Origin: Leptolyngbya sp. 'hensonii'
Lineage (GTDB): Bacteria; Cyanobacteriota; Cyanobacteriia; GCF-001939115
Direction: 5' to 3'
Assembly (NCBI RefSeq): GCF_001939115.1
Contig: NZ_MQTZ01000048.1
Coordinates: forward strand, 62,138-126,137
DNA length: 64,000 bases
Shown piece after piece: positions 19,899 through 29,508 of the stretch. Each line of letters opens with the position of its first letter. Position 1 is the stretch's first letter. The notes beneath the pieces were generated by a model that ran no database searches, was not told the DNA's origin, and worked only from the letters and a program-made list of their open reading frames with translations. The translations under genes were made by a program, and so were the position numbers.

Positions 19899-21071
19899 AT
19901 GACGAGTTTGTTAGAACAACTGCGGGAAATGACTGTCGTTGTTGCCGATACCGGGGATATCAACGCGATCGAGACCTTCACCCCCCGAGATGCAACCACG
20001 AACCCTTCCCTGATTACAGCTGCGGCTGAAATGCCGCAATACCAGGGCATTGTCGAAGACACCCTGAAACAGGCCCGCCAGGATCTGGGAGCCCAGGCTC
20101 CGGCTGACCAGGTAGTGACCCTAGCCTTCGATCGCCTCGCCGTTGCCTTCGGCTTAAAAATCCTGAAAATCATTCCGGGTCGGGTTTCCACCGAGGTCGA
20201 TGCTCGCCTGTCCTATGACACAGCGGCGACGGTGGAAAAGGCCCATTCCCTGATTGCTCAGTATGAGGCGGCTGGTGTGTCCCGCGATCGGGTACTGATT
20301 AAGATTGCCTCCACCTGGGAAGGAATTCGTGCTGCTGAAATCCTGGAACGGGAGGGGATTCACTGTAACCTGACCCTACTATTTGGTCTGCATCAGGCGA
20401 TCGCCTGTGCCGAAGCAGGGGTAACCCTGATTTCTCCCTTTGTCGGTCGGATCCTGGACTGGTACAAGCAAAATACCGGCAAGGACTATACTCCAGCGGA
20501 AGATCCGGGAGTTCTGTCGGTGACTCAAATTTATAACTACTACAAAAAGTTTGGGTATAAAACAGAGGTGATGGGAGCCAGCTTCCGCAGTATTGGTGAG
20601 ATTACAGAGCTGGCCGGGTGCGATCTGTTGACGATTTCACCTAAATTGCTAGAACAACTGCAGGAAACCACCGGAGAATTGCCCCGCAAGTTAGATCCAG
20701 CTATGGCTGCAGGGATGGACATCGAAAAACTGGCCATGGACCAGGACCTGTTCGATCGCATGCATGCAGAAGATCCCATGGCTTCGGAAAAGCTGGATGA
20801 GGGTATCCGGGGATTTACCAAAGCTCTGGTTGCCCTGGAAAGATTGCTGGCTGAACAACTGGCCCGCTTAGAAGGCAATACCCTGTTGCATCATGCAGCG
20901 AAAGATGTCTTCCAGGTTTACGACCTGGACGGAGATGGTTTTATTACCCGCGAGGAATGGATGGGTACAGATGCCGTATTTGATGCCCTGGATGTGAACC
21001 ATGACGGTAGAATTACTCCAGATGAGCTACTGGCTGGCTTGGGAGCAGCCTATCAGTTAGCGCCCGCCTGA
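19899..21071 (+). CDS. tal: Transaldolase with C-terminal EF-hand pair
   Basis: Transaldolase of 390 aa for the oxidative/non-oxidative pentose phosphate pathway. The TIM-barrel part (1-315) has [14 protein letters not shown], the Schiff-base Lys135 in [20 protein letters not shown] and VMGASFRS. Residues 335-385 hold two canonical calcium-binding EF-hand loops, D342-x-D344-x-D346...E353 and D365-x-N367-x-D369...E376. This fusion is a known feature of cyanobacterial transaldolases and suggests calcium control or calcium-linked assembly, though that is not proven. Upstream lie two 12-base direct repeats; pgi follows on the same strand 61 bases on. Confidence 0.95.
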   Translation: MTSLLEQLREMTVVVADTGDINAIETFTPRDATTNPSLITAAAEMPQYQGIVEDTLKQARQDLGAQAPADQVVTLAFDRLAVAFGLKILKIIPGRVSTEVDARLSYDTAATVEKAHSLIAQYEAAGVSRDRVLIKIASTWEGIRAAEILEREGIHCNLTLLFGLHQAIACAEAGVTLISPFVGRILDWYKQNTGKDYTPAEDPGVLSVTQIYNYYKKFGYKTEVMGASFRSIGEITELAGCDLLTISPKLLEQLQETTGELPRKLDPAMAAGMDIEKLAMDQDLFDRMHAEDPMASEKLDEGIRGFTKALVALERLLAEQLARLEGNTLLHHAAKDVFQVYDLDGDGFITREEWMGTDAVFDALDVNHDGRITPDELLAGLGAAYQLAPA

Positions 21072-21132
21072 TCCCGAGATGATGGGATGATGGTATGAGT
21101 GAGCATGGGCTAAAGGAAGGAGTAGTTTGAGC

Positions 21133-22719
21133 ATGGATAATCTGGAGCTCTGGCAGCGCTATCAGGAATGGTTGTACTATCATCCAGGTATAAATCTTTA
21201 CCTGGATGTCAGTCGAATGCGATTCAATCCTGAGCTGGTACAGGCGTTAGAGCCAAAATTTGTCAGAGCATTTCAGGATATGGCCGCCCTGGAGGGGGGG
21301 GCGATCGCTAACCCAGATGAGGACCGCATGGTTGGTCATTACTGGCTGCGAGATCCAGACCTTGCCCCCTCTGAGGCATTGAAGCAGGAAATCCGGGAGT
21401 CCCTGGATCAGATCGAAACCTTCGTTCGGAAGGTCCATAGTGGTGCCATCCGGCCCCCCCATGCTGAGCGATTCACGGATATTCTTGCGATCGGCATTGG
21501 TGGTTCTGCTCTAGGTCCCCAGTTCGTAGCCGAGGCCCTGGCTCCCCATCATCCACCGATGGCCATTCACTTTGTGGATAACATCGACCCGGCTGGGATC
21601 GATCGGACCTTGGCCCAACTGGGCGATCGGCTCGATCGGACCCTGGTCATTGTCACCAGTAAGTCAGGCGGAACGCCCGAAACCCGAAACGGCATGCTGG
21701 AAGTGAGCCATGTCTATCAGCAGAAAGGATTAGCCTTCAGCCAGCACGCGGTTGCCATCACGATGAAAGGCAGCAAGATGGATGAGTATGCGACCTCAGA
21801 ACACTGGTTGGCCAGTTTTCCCATGTTTGATTGGGTGGGGGGCCGCACTTCCGAACTGTCTGCCGTGGGTTTGCTACCGGCGGCCCTGCAGGGGATTGAC
21901 ATTCGGGCGATGCTGGCGGGAGCCAAAGAGATGGATGGGGCAACCCGGATTTCGGACTTAAAAACGAATCCGGCGGCCCTCCTGGCCCTCGCCTGGTATC
22001 ACGCTGGTGGAGGCAAAGGCGAAAAGGATATGGTGATCCTGCCGTACAAAGATAGTCTGTTGCTCTTTAGCCGTTACCTGCAACAACTGGTAATGGAATC
22101 CCTGGGCAAGGAGAAAGATCTGGAGGGTCAGACGGTTTACCAGGGGATTGCAGTGTACGGGAATAAGGGGTCTACGGATCAACATGCCTATGTGCAGCAG
22201 TTGCGGGAGGGGGTGCCTAATTTCTTTCTCACCTTCATTGAAGTCCTGGAAGATCGCCAGGGTAATGTTCTGGAGTTAGAACCCGGAATTACCAGTGGCG
22301 ATTACCTGAGTGGGCTGCTGATGGGAACCCGGCAGGCCCTTTATGAAAATCAGCGAGATTCGATTACGATCACGATTCCCCGGGTGAATCCCTATACTGT
22401 CGGGGCTTTAATTGCGTTGTATGAACGGGCAGTGGGTCTGTATGCGTCTCTGGTCAACATCAATGCTTACCACCAGCCCGGTGTCGAGGCTGGGAAAAAA
22501 GCCGCAGCCTCGGTTCTGGATCTCCAGAAAAGGGTGCTTCAGGCCCTGCAGGTGACGACAGAACCGATCGGGCTGGCTACCCTGGCCGCCAAAGCGGGTG
22601 CAGCAGATCAGGTCGAGGCCGTTTACAAAATCGTGCGCCATCTGGAGGCTAATCATCGGGGGGTCAAACTGGAGGGTGATCGGGCTCGACCCGGTATGCT
22701 GAAGGTTCTGGCTGGTTAA
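21133..22719 (+). CDS. pgi: Glucose-6-phosphate isomerase
   Basis: Interconverts glucose-6-phosphate and fructose-6-phosphate. At 528 aa from the ATG at 21133, it has the usual cyanobacterial length; a TTG two codons earlier is possible. Motifs: [14 protein letters not shown], the sugar-phosphate loop [13 protein letters not shown], a [14 protein letters not shown] signature and the active-site Glu/His region around [14 protein letters not shown] and [14 protein letters not shown]. It lies downstream of transaldolase on the same strand, so the two may be co-regulated in sugar breakdown at night. Confidence 0.95.
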   Translation: MDNLELWQRYQEWLYYHPGINLYLDVSRMRFNPELVQALEPKFVRAFQDMAALEGGAIANPDEDRMVGHYWLRDPDLAPSEALKQEIRESLDQIETFVRKVHSGAIRPPHAERFTDILAIGIGGSALGPQFVAEALAPHHPPMAIHFVDNIDPAGIDRTLAQLGDRLDRTLVIVTSKSGGTPETRNGMLEVSHVYQQKGLAFSQHAVAITMKGSKMDEYATSEHWLASFPMFDWVGGRTSELSAVGLLPAALQGIDIRAMLAGAKEMDGATRISDLKTNPAALLALAWYHAGGGKGEKDMVILPYKDSLLLFSRYLQQLVMESLGKEKDLEGQTVYQGIAVYGNKGSTDQHAYVQQLREGVPNFFLTFIEVLEDRQGNVLELEPGITSGDYLSGLLMGTRQALYENQRDSITITIPRVNPYTVGALIALYERAVGLYASLVNINAYHQPGVEAGKKAAASVLDLQKRVLQALQVTTEPIGLATLAAKAGAADQVEAVYKIVRHLEANHRGVKLEGDRARPGMLKVLAG

Positions 22720-22776
22720 AACCATCAACCTGTACAATCGATTTGTTATTGATGCGCTGCTAGAGGGAGGAATAAC

Positions 22777-24006
22777 CTGTCTACTGATCTTCTAGAAGTT
22801 CCTTCAGGCCCTCTCAATATCCCCGATCGAGCTCCATCTCTGATGGTCGGGGAGGGGTCAGTTTATTTTTCGCTGATTATTCCCACCTATAACGAAGCGA
22901 AGAACATTCCAGATATCGTCAGGCTATTAACCCGTCTTCTGGATGAATTTATTGCGGGTCAGTATGAGCTGATCATCGTAGACGACAACAGTCCCGATCT
23001 GACCTGGGAAGTGGCACAGGCAATGGCGGTTGATTACCCTCAATTGCGGGTGATGCGGCGGCAAACAGAACGGGGACTCTCAACCGCAGTGATTCGAGGC
23101 TGGCAGGCCGCTCGTGGGGAAGTGTTAGGGGTCATTGACGGAGATTTGCAACATCCGCCAGAAGTTCTGCGAAAGCTCCTGACAGAAATTGGCCAGGGCG
23201 CTGACCTGGCGGTTGCCAGCCGCCATATTGAAGGGGGAGGCGTCAGTCAGTGGAGCTTTGTCCGGCGATTTCTGTCCCGTGGGGCGCAACTCCTAGGGCT
23301 GTTGATTCTGCCAAATGTGGTTGGGCGTGTTTCTGACCCCATGAGCGGATATTTCATGTTCCGCCGTCGGGCGATCGCAGAACGGATTCTCAATCCCATG
23401 GGATACAAAATCCTGCTGGAGGTGATTGGTCGTGGGGATGTGCAGCAAATTGCCGAAGTTGGCTATGTCTTCCAGGAACGGCTGGAAGGAGAGAGTAAGG
23501 TCACCTGGCGGCAATATGTGGATTATCTCCTACACCTGGCCCGCCTGCGATCGCGGGGGCGTATCAGTCGCCTGCGAAAACGCTTTCAGCCTCCTCTGGT
23601 GCGGTTTTTCCGCTTTGGGCTGGTTGGGTTGAGCGGTGTCTTTGTAGATATGGCCATGTTTTATCTTTTGAGCGACCCCTCGGCCCTGGCTCTGGGGTTA
23701 ACCCGCAGCAAGATTTTGGCGGCAGAAACAGCCGTCATTAATAACTTCCTCTGGAACGACTTCTGGACTTTCCGAGATCTGGCGGCCAATCAACAGGGCT
23801 GGCGAAAACGCCTGAAGCGCTTCCTCAAGTTCAATATCATTTGCTTGATCGGGCTGGTTCTGAACGTGCTGCTCCTGAATCTGTTCTTTAATGTGTTCCA
23901 TCTCAACCGGTATCTGGCTAACCTGATTGCGATCGTGCTGGTGGCAGTCTGGAACTTCTGGATTAGCTTGAAGCTGAGTTGGCGAGTGACCGAAGTTGGG
24001 AAGTAA
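22777..24006 (+). CDS. DPM-like glycosyltransferase fused to GtrA membrane domain
   Basis: Membrane glycosyltransferase. The N-terminal GT2 domain (about 230 residues) has SLIIPTYNEAKNI, the metal/nucleotide site VDDNSPD, VIDGDLQHPPEV and SRHIEGG, as in dolichol/polyprenyl-phosphate mannose synthases. The C-terminal part has a GtrA-like four-helix membrane domain (VRFFRFGLVGLSGVFVD, NFLWNDFWTF). It probably charges polyprenyl phosphate with a sugar for envelope glycans. Start: the first ATG is at 22843, but a good GGAGG (22766-22770) sits six bases before an in-frame CTG at 22777. The extra 22 codons read sensibly, so a CTG start is preferred here with moderate confidence. Confidence 0.85.
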   Translation: MSTDLLEVPSGPLNIPDRAPSLMVGEGSVYFSLIIPTYNEAKNIPDIVRLLTRLLDEFIAGQYELIIVDDNSPDLTWEVAQAMAVDYPQLRVMRRQTERGLSTAVIRGWQAARGEVLGVIDGDLQHPPEVLRKLLTEIGQGADLAVASRHIEGGGVSQWSFVRRFLSRGAQLLGLLILPNVVGRVSDPMSGYFMFRRRAIAERILNPMGYKILLEVIGRGDVQQIAEVGYVFQERLEGESKVTWRQYVDYLLHLARLRSRGRISRLRKRFQPPLVRFFRFGLVGLSGVFVDMAMFYLLSDPSALALGLTRSKILAAETAVINNFLWNDFWTFRDLAANQQGWRKRLKRFLKFNIICLIGLVLNVLLLNLFFNVFHLNRYLANLIAIVLVAVWNFWISLKLSWRVTEVGK

Positions 24007-24157
24007 TGACTGGGAATTGGGATACCATCATGATCAGTTCTTGCCTTCAAGAATAGAATCAGTATCAGCGCCCCTACAACCTGGGCTTTCGCGGATGATT
24101 GATTCTAAATGGCTGACCTCGTCCAACCAATTGTTCTGTTCAGAATAGAATCTTGTC

Positions 24158-24541
24158 ATGACCAGAAACAGTCTTCCATCAACCCCAATGGGCACCCCTC
24201 AGGTTGTCATCTGGATGAAAGTCTATGCCGGTGTGATGTGCGTCGTCTATCTACTCTTGGCCGCCGTCTCAATCATATTTTTTGCCATTGATCCAAGCGG
24301 TATGCCTGACACCAGCCTGGGAGAATTGCGGTTTCTGGGGGCTTTGTTCCTGGTCATGGGGCTGTTCTTTTTCGTTGTTTTTCTGCTCCCGATTCTGTTT
24401 CCACCGCGCCCCTGGGTGTGGGTCTATGATCTGGTGATCATTTGTCTGGGGCTGACCAGTCCCTGTCTGCTCCCATTTTGCGTGCCCCTGCTAATTTTCT
24501 GGTTCAAACCAGAGACAAAGGCATACTTCGGCAAAGCATAA
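24158..24541 (+). CDS. Small polytopic membrane protein, unknown
   Basis: Protein of 127 aa with three or four hydrophobic segments (about 18-45, 60-82, 90-115) and a short polar N-terminus. There is a PPRPWVWVYDL loop and a C-terminal FWFKPETKAYFGKA tail. Resembles short conserved membrane proteins of cyanobacteria, without a named family that I can assign. Start could also be the ATG at 24188. It converges on the metal permease gene. Confidence 0.65.
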   Translation: MTRNSLPSTPMGTPQVVIWMKVYAGVMCVVYLLLAAVSIIFFAIDPSGMPDTSLGELRFLGALFLVMGLFFFVVFLLPILFPPRPWVWVYDLVIICLGLTSPCLLPFCVPLLIFWFKPETKAYFGKA

Positions 24542-24551
24542 CATCGACGTT

Positions 24552-25391
24552 TCAACCTTGCCGTTTCAGCCAGATTCCTCGAACCAGGTTAATCGCCAGC
24601 CCCACCAGGAACAGGCCAAAACTCACCAACGCAATACAGGGGCCTGACGGAACATTCAGGTAATAGCTGATATAAAGCCCGATCACACTGGCACCAGCCC
24701 CGATCGCCGCTCCCCAAATCATCATCTGGTAGAGTTCTTGCACCAGGAGATAGGCTGTCGTCCCCGGCCCCACCAGCAAGGCAATTACCAGAACGACCCC
24801 CACCGTCTGCATACTGGCAATGATGGTCAACGCCACAGCCGACATCAAACCCAGATAAATCCAGGTCACGGGCAGGCCAATCGCCTGAGCCCCCAATCGA
24901 TCAAAGGTATAGAAGAGTAACTCTTTATAGAAGCCTTTGACCAGCAAGAGGACAAATGCGGTAATCACCCCCGTTCGCACCACATCAGCCCCAGTGACAC
25001 TGAGAATATCTCCAAACAGAAAACTGTTTAGATCTAACCGGTTATCCAACAAACTGAATAATAAGACTCCCAATGCAAAGAAACTGGAAAAAACCAGGGC
25101 CATGGCTGCATCCACTTTGACTCGGGTCTGACTGCGAATCCAGGCAATGACAAAAGCGCTGACAAGGCCAGAAATGAAGGCCCCTACGAGAATGTTAGCT
25201 TTCAGGAAGAAGGCGATCGACAAGCCCGGCATGACAGAGTGGGCCATCACGTCTCCCAGCAGAGAAATCCGCTGCACAATCAGATATGTGCCCACCACTG
25301 CACAGAGGACACCCACCAGGATGCCCACCAACAGAGCATTCCGCATGAATTCATAGTGGAGGGGTTCTAACAGAAAATGCACCATCAACAA
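24552..25391 (-). CDS. Metal ABC transporter permease (ZnuB/MntB family)
   Basis: Integral membrane protein of 279 aa with about eight transmembrane segments, of the Zn/Mn/Fe ABC-3 permease family. Family marks: GTYLIVQRISLLGDVMAHSV, the repeated ALxFGDIL-type motif (SFLFGDILSVTG) and LVGPGTTAYLLVQ. It overlaps the ATPase stop by seven bases, so they are one operon. The substrate-binding protein is not in the window. The operon is preceded by a Fur/Zur-type box, which favours zinc or iron, but manganese cannot be excluded. Confidence 0.9.
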   Translation of the reverse strand: MLMVHFLLEPLHYEFMRNALLVGILVGVLCAVVGTYLIVQRISLLGDVMAHSVMPGLSIAFFLKANILVGAFISGLVSAFVIAWIRSQTRVKVDAAMALVFSSFFALGVLLFSLLDNRLDLNSFLFGDILSVTGADVVRTGVITAFVLLLVKGFYKELLFYTFDRLGAQAIGLPVTWIYLGLMSAVALTIIASMQTVGVVLVIALLVGPGTTAYLLVQELYQMMIWGAAIGAGASVIGLYISYYLNVPSGPCIALVSFGLFLVGLAINLVRGIWLKRQG

Positions 25392-26134
25392 AACAACATC
25401 GCGTCTGCAGCATCATGCTTATACCTGTCGAGGGTGGGTACCCCGTAGGCCCGCTGAATATTTTCAGGGGTCATCACCTGTTCTGGGAATCCCTCCGCTA
25501 TGAGCCAGCGATTGAGTAGGAGCAGTCGATCGTAGCGGTTCAGACCGGCTCCCCACTCATGACAACTGATTAACAGGATTTTATGTTGCGCTTTTAGCTC
25601 AGCATAAACCTCAAATAACAGCGCCTCTGTTCGCTTGTCTACCCCAGCCAGCGGTTCATCTAACAGAAATACATCCGCTTGCTGGGCCAGGGCGCGGGCC
25701 AGGAAAACCCGCTGTTGTTCACCACCGGATAGCTCTCCAATTTGTCGATGGCGCAGGTGCTCCATTTCAACCCGTTGCAGTGCTGCTTGGACCAGATCTC
25801 GCGTTGCCGGTCCAGGGGAGTGGAACCAGCCCAAATGAGCAGTCCGTCCCATCATCACCACATTCCAGACGGTGATGGGGTAGTCCCAATCAATTTGCGA
25901 TCGCTGAGGCACATAGGCAACACGCCGCCGTTGCCGCCGCAGGGGTTGCCCCTGGTACAATACTTGCCCCCCTTCCAGCGGAATCAGACTCAACAGGGAC
26001 CGAATCAGGGTGCTTTTTCCCGCTCCGTTAGGCCCAATCAAACCTACCAGACTACCCTCAGGGAGGCGAAAACTAACCCGTTCCAGAGCCTGAACCTCCC
26101 CATAATTGACAGACACATTGCTAACATCTAACAT
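25385..26134 (-). CDS. Metal ABC transporter ATP-binding protein (ZnuC/MntA family)
   Basis: ATPase of 249 aa from the ATG at 26134 that drives uptake of a divalent metal with the neighbouring permease. Walker A GPNGAGKST, the Q-loop region VPQRSQIDWDYP (an Asp-Tyr-Pro form typical of Mn/Zn transporters), signature LSGGEQQR, Walker B VFLLDEPLAGVD and the switch His in ISCHEWG. The frame is open 15 codons further upstream, but the stretch is the regulatory region (see Fur/Zur-like box). The C-terminal tail ends with a Cys-Phe-Leu-rich stretch that may be a metal ligand; that is a guess. Confidence 0.92.
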   Translation of the reverse strand: MLDVSNVSVNYGEVQALERVSFRLPEGSLVGLIGPNGAGKSTLIRSLLSLIPLEGGQVLYQGQPLRRQRRRVAYVPQRSQIDWDYPITVWNVVMMGRTAHLGWFHSPGPATRDLVQAALQRVEMEHLRHRQIGELSGGEQQRVFLARALAQQADVFLLDEPLAGVDKRTEALLFEVYAELKAQHKILLISCHEWGAGLNRYDRLLLLNRWLIAEGFPEQVMTPENIQRAYGVPTLDRYKHDAADAMLFC

Positions 26135-26150
26135 GCCAGATCGAACAGAA

Positions 26151-26170
26151 TGAGAATCATTTTCATTGTA
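26151..26170 (-). promoter_or_regulatory. Fur/Zur-like operator and -10 box
   Basis: The 7-1-7 inverted repeat TGAGAAT-C-ATTTTCA (26151-26165) is close to the cyanobacterial Zur/Fur consensus TGATAATnATTATCA. It lies 17 bases upstream of the metal ATPase start. A TACAAT (-10 candidate on the minus strand, 26165-26170) touches its edge, so a bound repressor would block the polymerase. Confidence 0.7.
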
Positions 26171-26342
26171 GCCCAGCAATTATTCTAAAGTGATCCCTTT
26201 TAAGTAGGTCGGCACAATTAAATTAAGGATGAGAGTCGGGGTGAAGGGGGCACGCCCCCAGACCCCCCTTCTTATAATTAATCTCACCCGATTACTTAGG
26301 GTTTTTCATCGTAGCCGATGGAGATTTGAGGAGGAATTCATC

Positions 26343-26482
26343 GAGAGCATCCCAGTTTTGCAAGGTTGCCCTCATCCCCCAGCCCCTTCTCCCAAAGAGG
26401 GAGAAGGGGAGCCAGATTCAAAGTCCCTCTCCCGTTCTGGGAGAGGGATTTAGGGAGAGGGCTACAAAAGTGGGATGCACTC
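26343..26482. mobile_element. MITE (140 bp, 18-bp TIRs, 9-bp target duplication)
   Basis: Left terminal repeat GAGAGCATCCCAGTTTTG (26343-26360) and the inverted right one (26465-26482, read as GAGTGCATCCCACTTTTG) match at 16 of 18 positions. Directly outside both ends is the same 9-mer GAATTCATC (26334-26342 and 26483-26491), a target duplication. The interior is a GC-rich pair of hairpins and no frame long enough for a transposase, so it is a non-autonomous element. The DUF760 gene begins 102 bases beyond. Confidence 0.85.
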
Positions 26483-26583
26483 GAATTCATCGCGCTTCCA
26501 GCGATGGCCGCTCTGCCCTCCACACATTACAATCTGGAAATGTAAAAATAAATTGGATAGCCCCCATTACTTTTCAGGAAAAT

Positions 26584-26946
26584 ATGGTCTTCAACCCTGA
26601 CAATGCTGGTTTTATCAACTCAAATCATGACGAAACCCAAGCAAACTCATTGCTGCAGTACCTCCAACTCCAGTCCCCTGAGGTCTTATCACGGGTCGCC
26701 CGATCGGTGACACCTGATGTGAAGCAGATCATTTCCCACAACGTTCAGGGATTGGTCGGCATGCTTCCCAACGAAAATTTCAATGTTCAGATCACCACAG
26801 ATCGGGAAAATCTAGCCAGTCTGCTCGCTTCAGCCATGATGACAGGCTATTTCCTGCGCCAGATGGAGCAATGGATGGAACTGGATGGCTCTCTGGCCGG
26901 TTCCTTCTCTCTGTACCGAGAGTCCCGCCCTGGCGATCAGGCCTGA
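26584..26946 (+). CDS. DUF760 family protein
   Basis: Protein of 120 aa matching DUF760, found in cyanobacteria and plastids. Features: LLQYLQLQSPEVLSRVARSV, VKQIISHNVQGLVGMLP, NFNVQITTDRENLASLLASA, and MMTGYFLRQMEQWMEL. It is soluble with a helical character. The reading frame is open far upstream, but the ATG at 26584 follows an AGGA site and starts the family domain; the sequence before it belongs to the MITE region. In plants DUF760 members are chloroplast proteins of unclear role. Confidence 0.88.
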   Translation: MVFNPDNAGFINSNHDETQANSLLQYLQLQSPEVLSRVARSVTPDVKQIISHNVQGLVGMLPNENFNVQITTDRENLASLLASAMMTGYFLRQMEQWMELDGSLAGSFSLYRESRPGDQA

Positions 26947-26992
26947 CCCACCGCACTCCCAATGTTTCATCCCTTGTCAATCACAGACCCAA

Positions 26993-28207
26993 TCAGGATT
27001 TCAGATCCTGGGCTGGGAATTTACCGGGGCGAACTCTGATCACCTGTGCTTGTCCATTACGGCTCACTTCCAGTTCCAGTTCCCCCCCAATCTGGCTTGA
27101 CTCAACCCGTTCCTGCACTTCAGTAGAGGATTTAACGGGTTGACCATCAATTTTCCGAATCACATCTCCCCGGCGCAGACCTGCTTCGCGGGCGGGGGAT
27201 CGCTCCATCACCCGAACGATCAGGACACCCTGGTCCTGGGTGATTTTGAAGTCATCCCCATCTTGCTGGTTCAGCTCCTCCCTGATATTGGGGGTCAGAT
27301 CCACCATCTGAATCCCCAGGTAAGGATGATCAGCCTGCCCCTTCGCCACTAACTGATTGGCAATTCGGAGTGCCGTCTCAATGGGAATGGCAAAACTTAA
27401 ACCCTGAGCATCGACCCGAATCGCGGTATTAATCCCAATAACTTCTCCCCGATCGTTCAATAGTGGCCCGCCTGAATTGCCGGGATTAATCGCCGCATCC
27501 GTTTGAATAAACCGCACGCGCTTATCGGGAGCCCCGATCTGGGAACTAGAACGACCGGTAGCGCTGATAATACCGGCAGTGACGGTATTGTCCAACCCGA
27601 GGGGATTACCAATCGCGATCGCCCATTGCCCCGGCACCAGATTTTCGGAATTGCCCAGTTTGACCACCGGTAGCCCAGTGGCCTCAATTTTGATCACCGC
27701 CACATCCGTCACCGGATCGCTGCCTAACACACGCCCCTTAAAAATACGCCCATCTTTCAAGGTCACGGTTACGGTATCGGCTTCAGCGACCACATGGGCG
27801 TTGGTGATGACTTGGCCGTTCTCACTCAAAATAAACCCAGATCCTGTCCCTCGCTCCACCTTTTCCGAGATGGGGGGCTCAGTCTCCCCAAAGAACCGTC
27901 GCAGGAAAGGATTTTGAAAGGTTTCAGGCAGGGGACTGGCAATTTTCCGGGCTGCATCAATGCGGACCACTGCTGGTCCCACCTTTTCCACAGCTTCCGC
28001 AATAAAATTTGTATTATGGCCTTGTAAGGGTAAGCTCTGACCTGAAGTTAACGCGGTTTTGCTCCCCATCTGCCGTGGCTCGACCATCTGGGGAGAAGAT
28101 GCATTTGAGGATTGAATGGGCAGATATCGGCTACCCCACAATCCTGCACCTCCACCGATCGCGACCAATCCGAGGTAAATTGCTAACTGCTTGGACAACA
28201 GGGTCAT
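26993..28207 (-). CDS. HtrA/Deg family serine protease
   Basis: Periplasmic or membrane-anchored serine protease of 404 aa that degrades damaged proteins. Residues 5-28 form a signal anchor. Trypsin-like triad: His138 in TNAHVVAEAD, Asp168 in DPVTDVAVIK, Ser245 in GNSGGPLLN. One PDZ domain lies at about 300-395 (DLTPNIREELNQ, GVLIVRVMERSPAREAGLRRGD). One-PDZ layout matches the cyanobacterial HhoA/HhoB/HtrA group; the exact member is not settled. The first ATG in frame is at 28231, but the one at 28207 (MTLLSKQLAIYLG) gives the expected signal. Confidence 0.92.
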   Translation of the reverse strand: MTLLSKQLAIYLGLVAIGGGAGLWGSRYLPIQSSNASSPQMVEPRQMGSKTALTSGQSLPLQGHNTNFIAEAVEKVGPAVVRIDAARKIASPLPETFQNPFLRRFFGETEPPISEKVERGTGSGFILSENGQVITNAHVVAEADTVTVTLKDGRIFKGRVLGSDPVTDVAVIKIEATGLPVVKLGNSENLVPGQWAIAIGNPLGLDNTVTAGIISATGRSSSQIGAPDKRVRFIQTDAAINPGNSGGPLLNDRGEVIGINTAIRVDAQGLSFAIPIETALRIANQLVAKGQADHPYLGIQMVDLTPNIREELNQQDGDDFKITQDQGVLIVRVMERSPAREAGLRRGDVIRKIDGQPVKSSTEVQERVESSQIGGELELEVSRNGQAQVIRVRPGKFPAQDLKS

Positions 28208-28286
28208 AATCTTCAGGTCGAACAACGGCAATCAGGTTCTTCTACTCTAGATCAAATCCCCTATCAGGGAAGTCAAATTTAAATCG

Positions 28287-29165
28287 ATGAAGGTTAACAG
28301 CCTGTTGTGTCTATTCTGCTTTCTGGCCGGGTTCCTGCCACCTGCCGCAGCCCAGTCCGACCCCACCTGCCCGCCGCCCGTTCTCTCCCGTCTGGTACGG
28401 CATCGGGTCACCCCTAATGAAACTCTCGAGAGTATTGCCCGCCGCTATAATTTGCTGCCTGCGACCTTGATGGGGCTCAACCCCAGCCTGCGTTCCGGCA
28501 AGGTTACGATCGGCAGTGAGATTCTGATTCCCCCCCATAATGGCATTCGGGTCGAGGTGCGTCCGGGGCAAACCTGGCGGGATATTGCTGTTATCTATAA
28601 GGTTCGAGCTGATGTGCTGTTTGAAGCCAATGGCTGCCGCCTCAAACCCGATCGGGTGGTTTTTGTGCCAGGAGTCAACTGGTCGCCCCTGAACACCAGG
28701 AATTCAGCCAATCCAGCTTCCCTGGCCAAAAATCTGACAGGCTACCCTCTGCCCTTCCAGGCCACGATCGCGCTAGGTTATGGCTGGCAACTCACCCCCG
28801 ATACCTATCAGGTCGCTTTTCATGGAGGTCTGGATCTGCAGGCCGCGATCGGCACCCCTGTGCTGGCAGTAGGAGATGGCCTTGTTGCTTTTGCGGGTAA
28901 TCAGGGAGCCTATGGCAATCTGGTTGTGATTAACCATGAGGCTGGACGGCAAACTCGCTATGCCCAACTGGCCACCCTTCAAGTCAAAACGGGGCAGTCG
29001 ATTCAGGTAGGGCAGCAACTGGGAACCGTCGGCTCAAGCGGAACTCCCAGTTCCAAAGTTCCCCATTTACACTTCGAGGTTCGGATCAATTCTGATGTAG
29101 GGTGGGTGGCTGAAGATCCGACCCCTTACCTGAAAATCATGCGGATCACCGAGGCCCAACGATAG
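28287..29165 (+). CDS. LysM-M23 peptidoglycan endopeptidase
   Basis: Exported protein of 292 aa. Signal peptide 1-22 (CLFCFLAGFLPPAAAQ). Two LysM-like domains at about 38-82 (HRVTPNETLESIARRYNL) and 88-130 (VRPGQTWRDIAVIYKV). The M23 zinc peptidase is at 170-280, with metal ligands in FHGGLDL and HLHFEVR, so it looks active as an endopeptidase on peptide cross-links. It is divergent from the HtrA protease gene and probably works on the cell wall during growth or separation. Confidence 0.93.
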   Translation: MKVNSLLCLFCFLAGFLPPAAAQSDPTCPPPVLSRLVRHRVTPNETLESIARRYNLLPATLMGLNPSLRSGKVTIGSEILIPPHNGIRVEVRPGQTWRDIAVIYKVRADVLFEANGCRLKPDRVVFVPGVNWSPLNTRNSANPASLAKNLTGYPLPFQATIALGYGWQLTPDTYQVAFHGGLDLQAAIGTPVLAVGDGLVAFAGNQGAYGNLVVINHEAGRQTRYAQLATLQVKTGQSIQVGQQLGTVGSSGTPSSKVPHLHFEVRINSDVGWVAEDPTPYLKIMRITEAQR

Positions 29166-29508
29166 TCATTGGTCATTGGTTATCCGAACTACTAAGGATC
29201 GTGGATTTAATAACTCCGAGATTTTCAGCCCTCACCCCCAACCCCCTGCCCCCTCCCCCTCTCCCGGCGGGAGAGGGGGCAGGGGGGTGAGGGCAAGCAG
29301 AAGTTTATCGGTGTTATTTAATTCTCATTCCTAAGACGACTAAGGGAGAGAGATTTGGTTTGAGTGGGGGGTTGAGGGTAATGCCCCTGCACTCTGATTA
29401 GCCGCTTTATCAAAACCATGATCCTAATCATTCGGACTGACTGGTGGCAGTAGCCAAATGACCCATAACTAATGACTAAAATAAATTCTGGCGTTCATCA
29501 ACAGCACT
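29166..29508. other. Gene-free region holding a MITE-like element
   Basis: About 340 bases with no frame. It carries the inverted-repeat element described at 29192-29335 and then an unremarkable stretch before the inositol-phosphatase gene. Confidence 0.5.
29192..29335. repeat. MITE-like inverted-repeat element with GC-rich core
   Basis: A 144-base element. Outer arms 29192-29219 and 29308-29335 are inverted copies matching at 21 of 28 positions (ends CTAAGG / CCTAAG). The core is a long, almost perfect hairpin: GCCCTCACCCCC (29228-29239) pairs with GGGGGTGAGGGC (29283-29294). Its ends resemble the element at 7981-8068. No target duplication could be seen. Confidence 0.6.

Noticed and set aside
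26213-26300. GC-rich hairpin GGGGGC...GCCCCC before the MITE
   Set aside because: It resembles the dispersed hairpins but lacks the paired ends, so it was not called a separate element.
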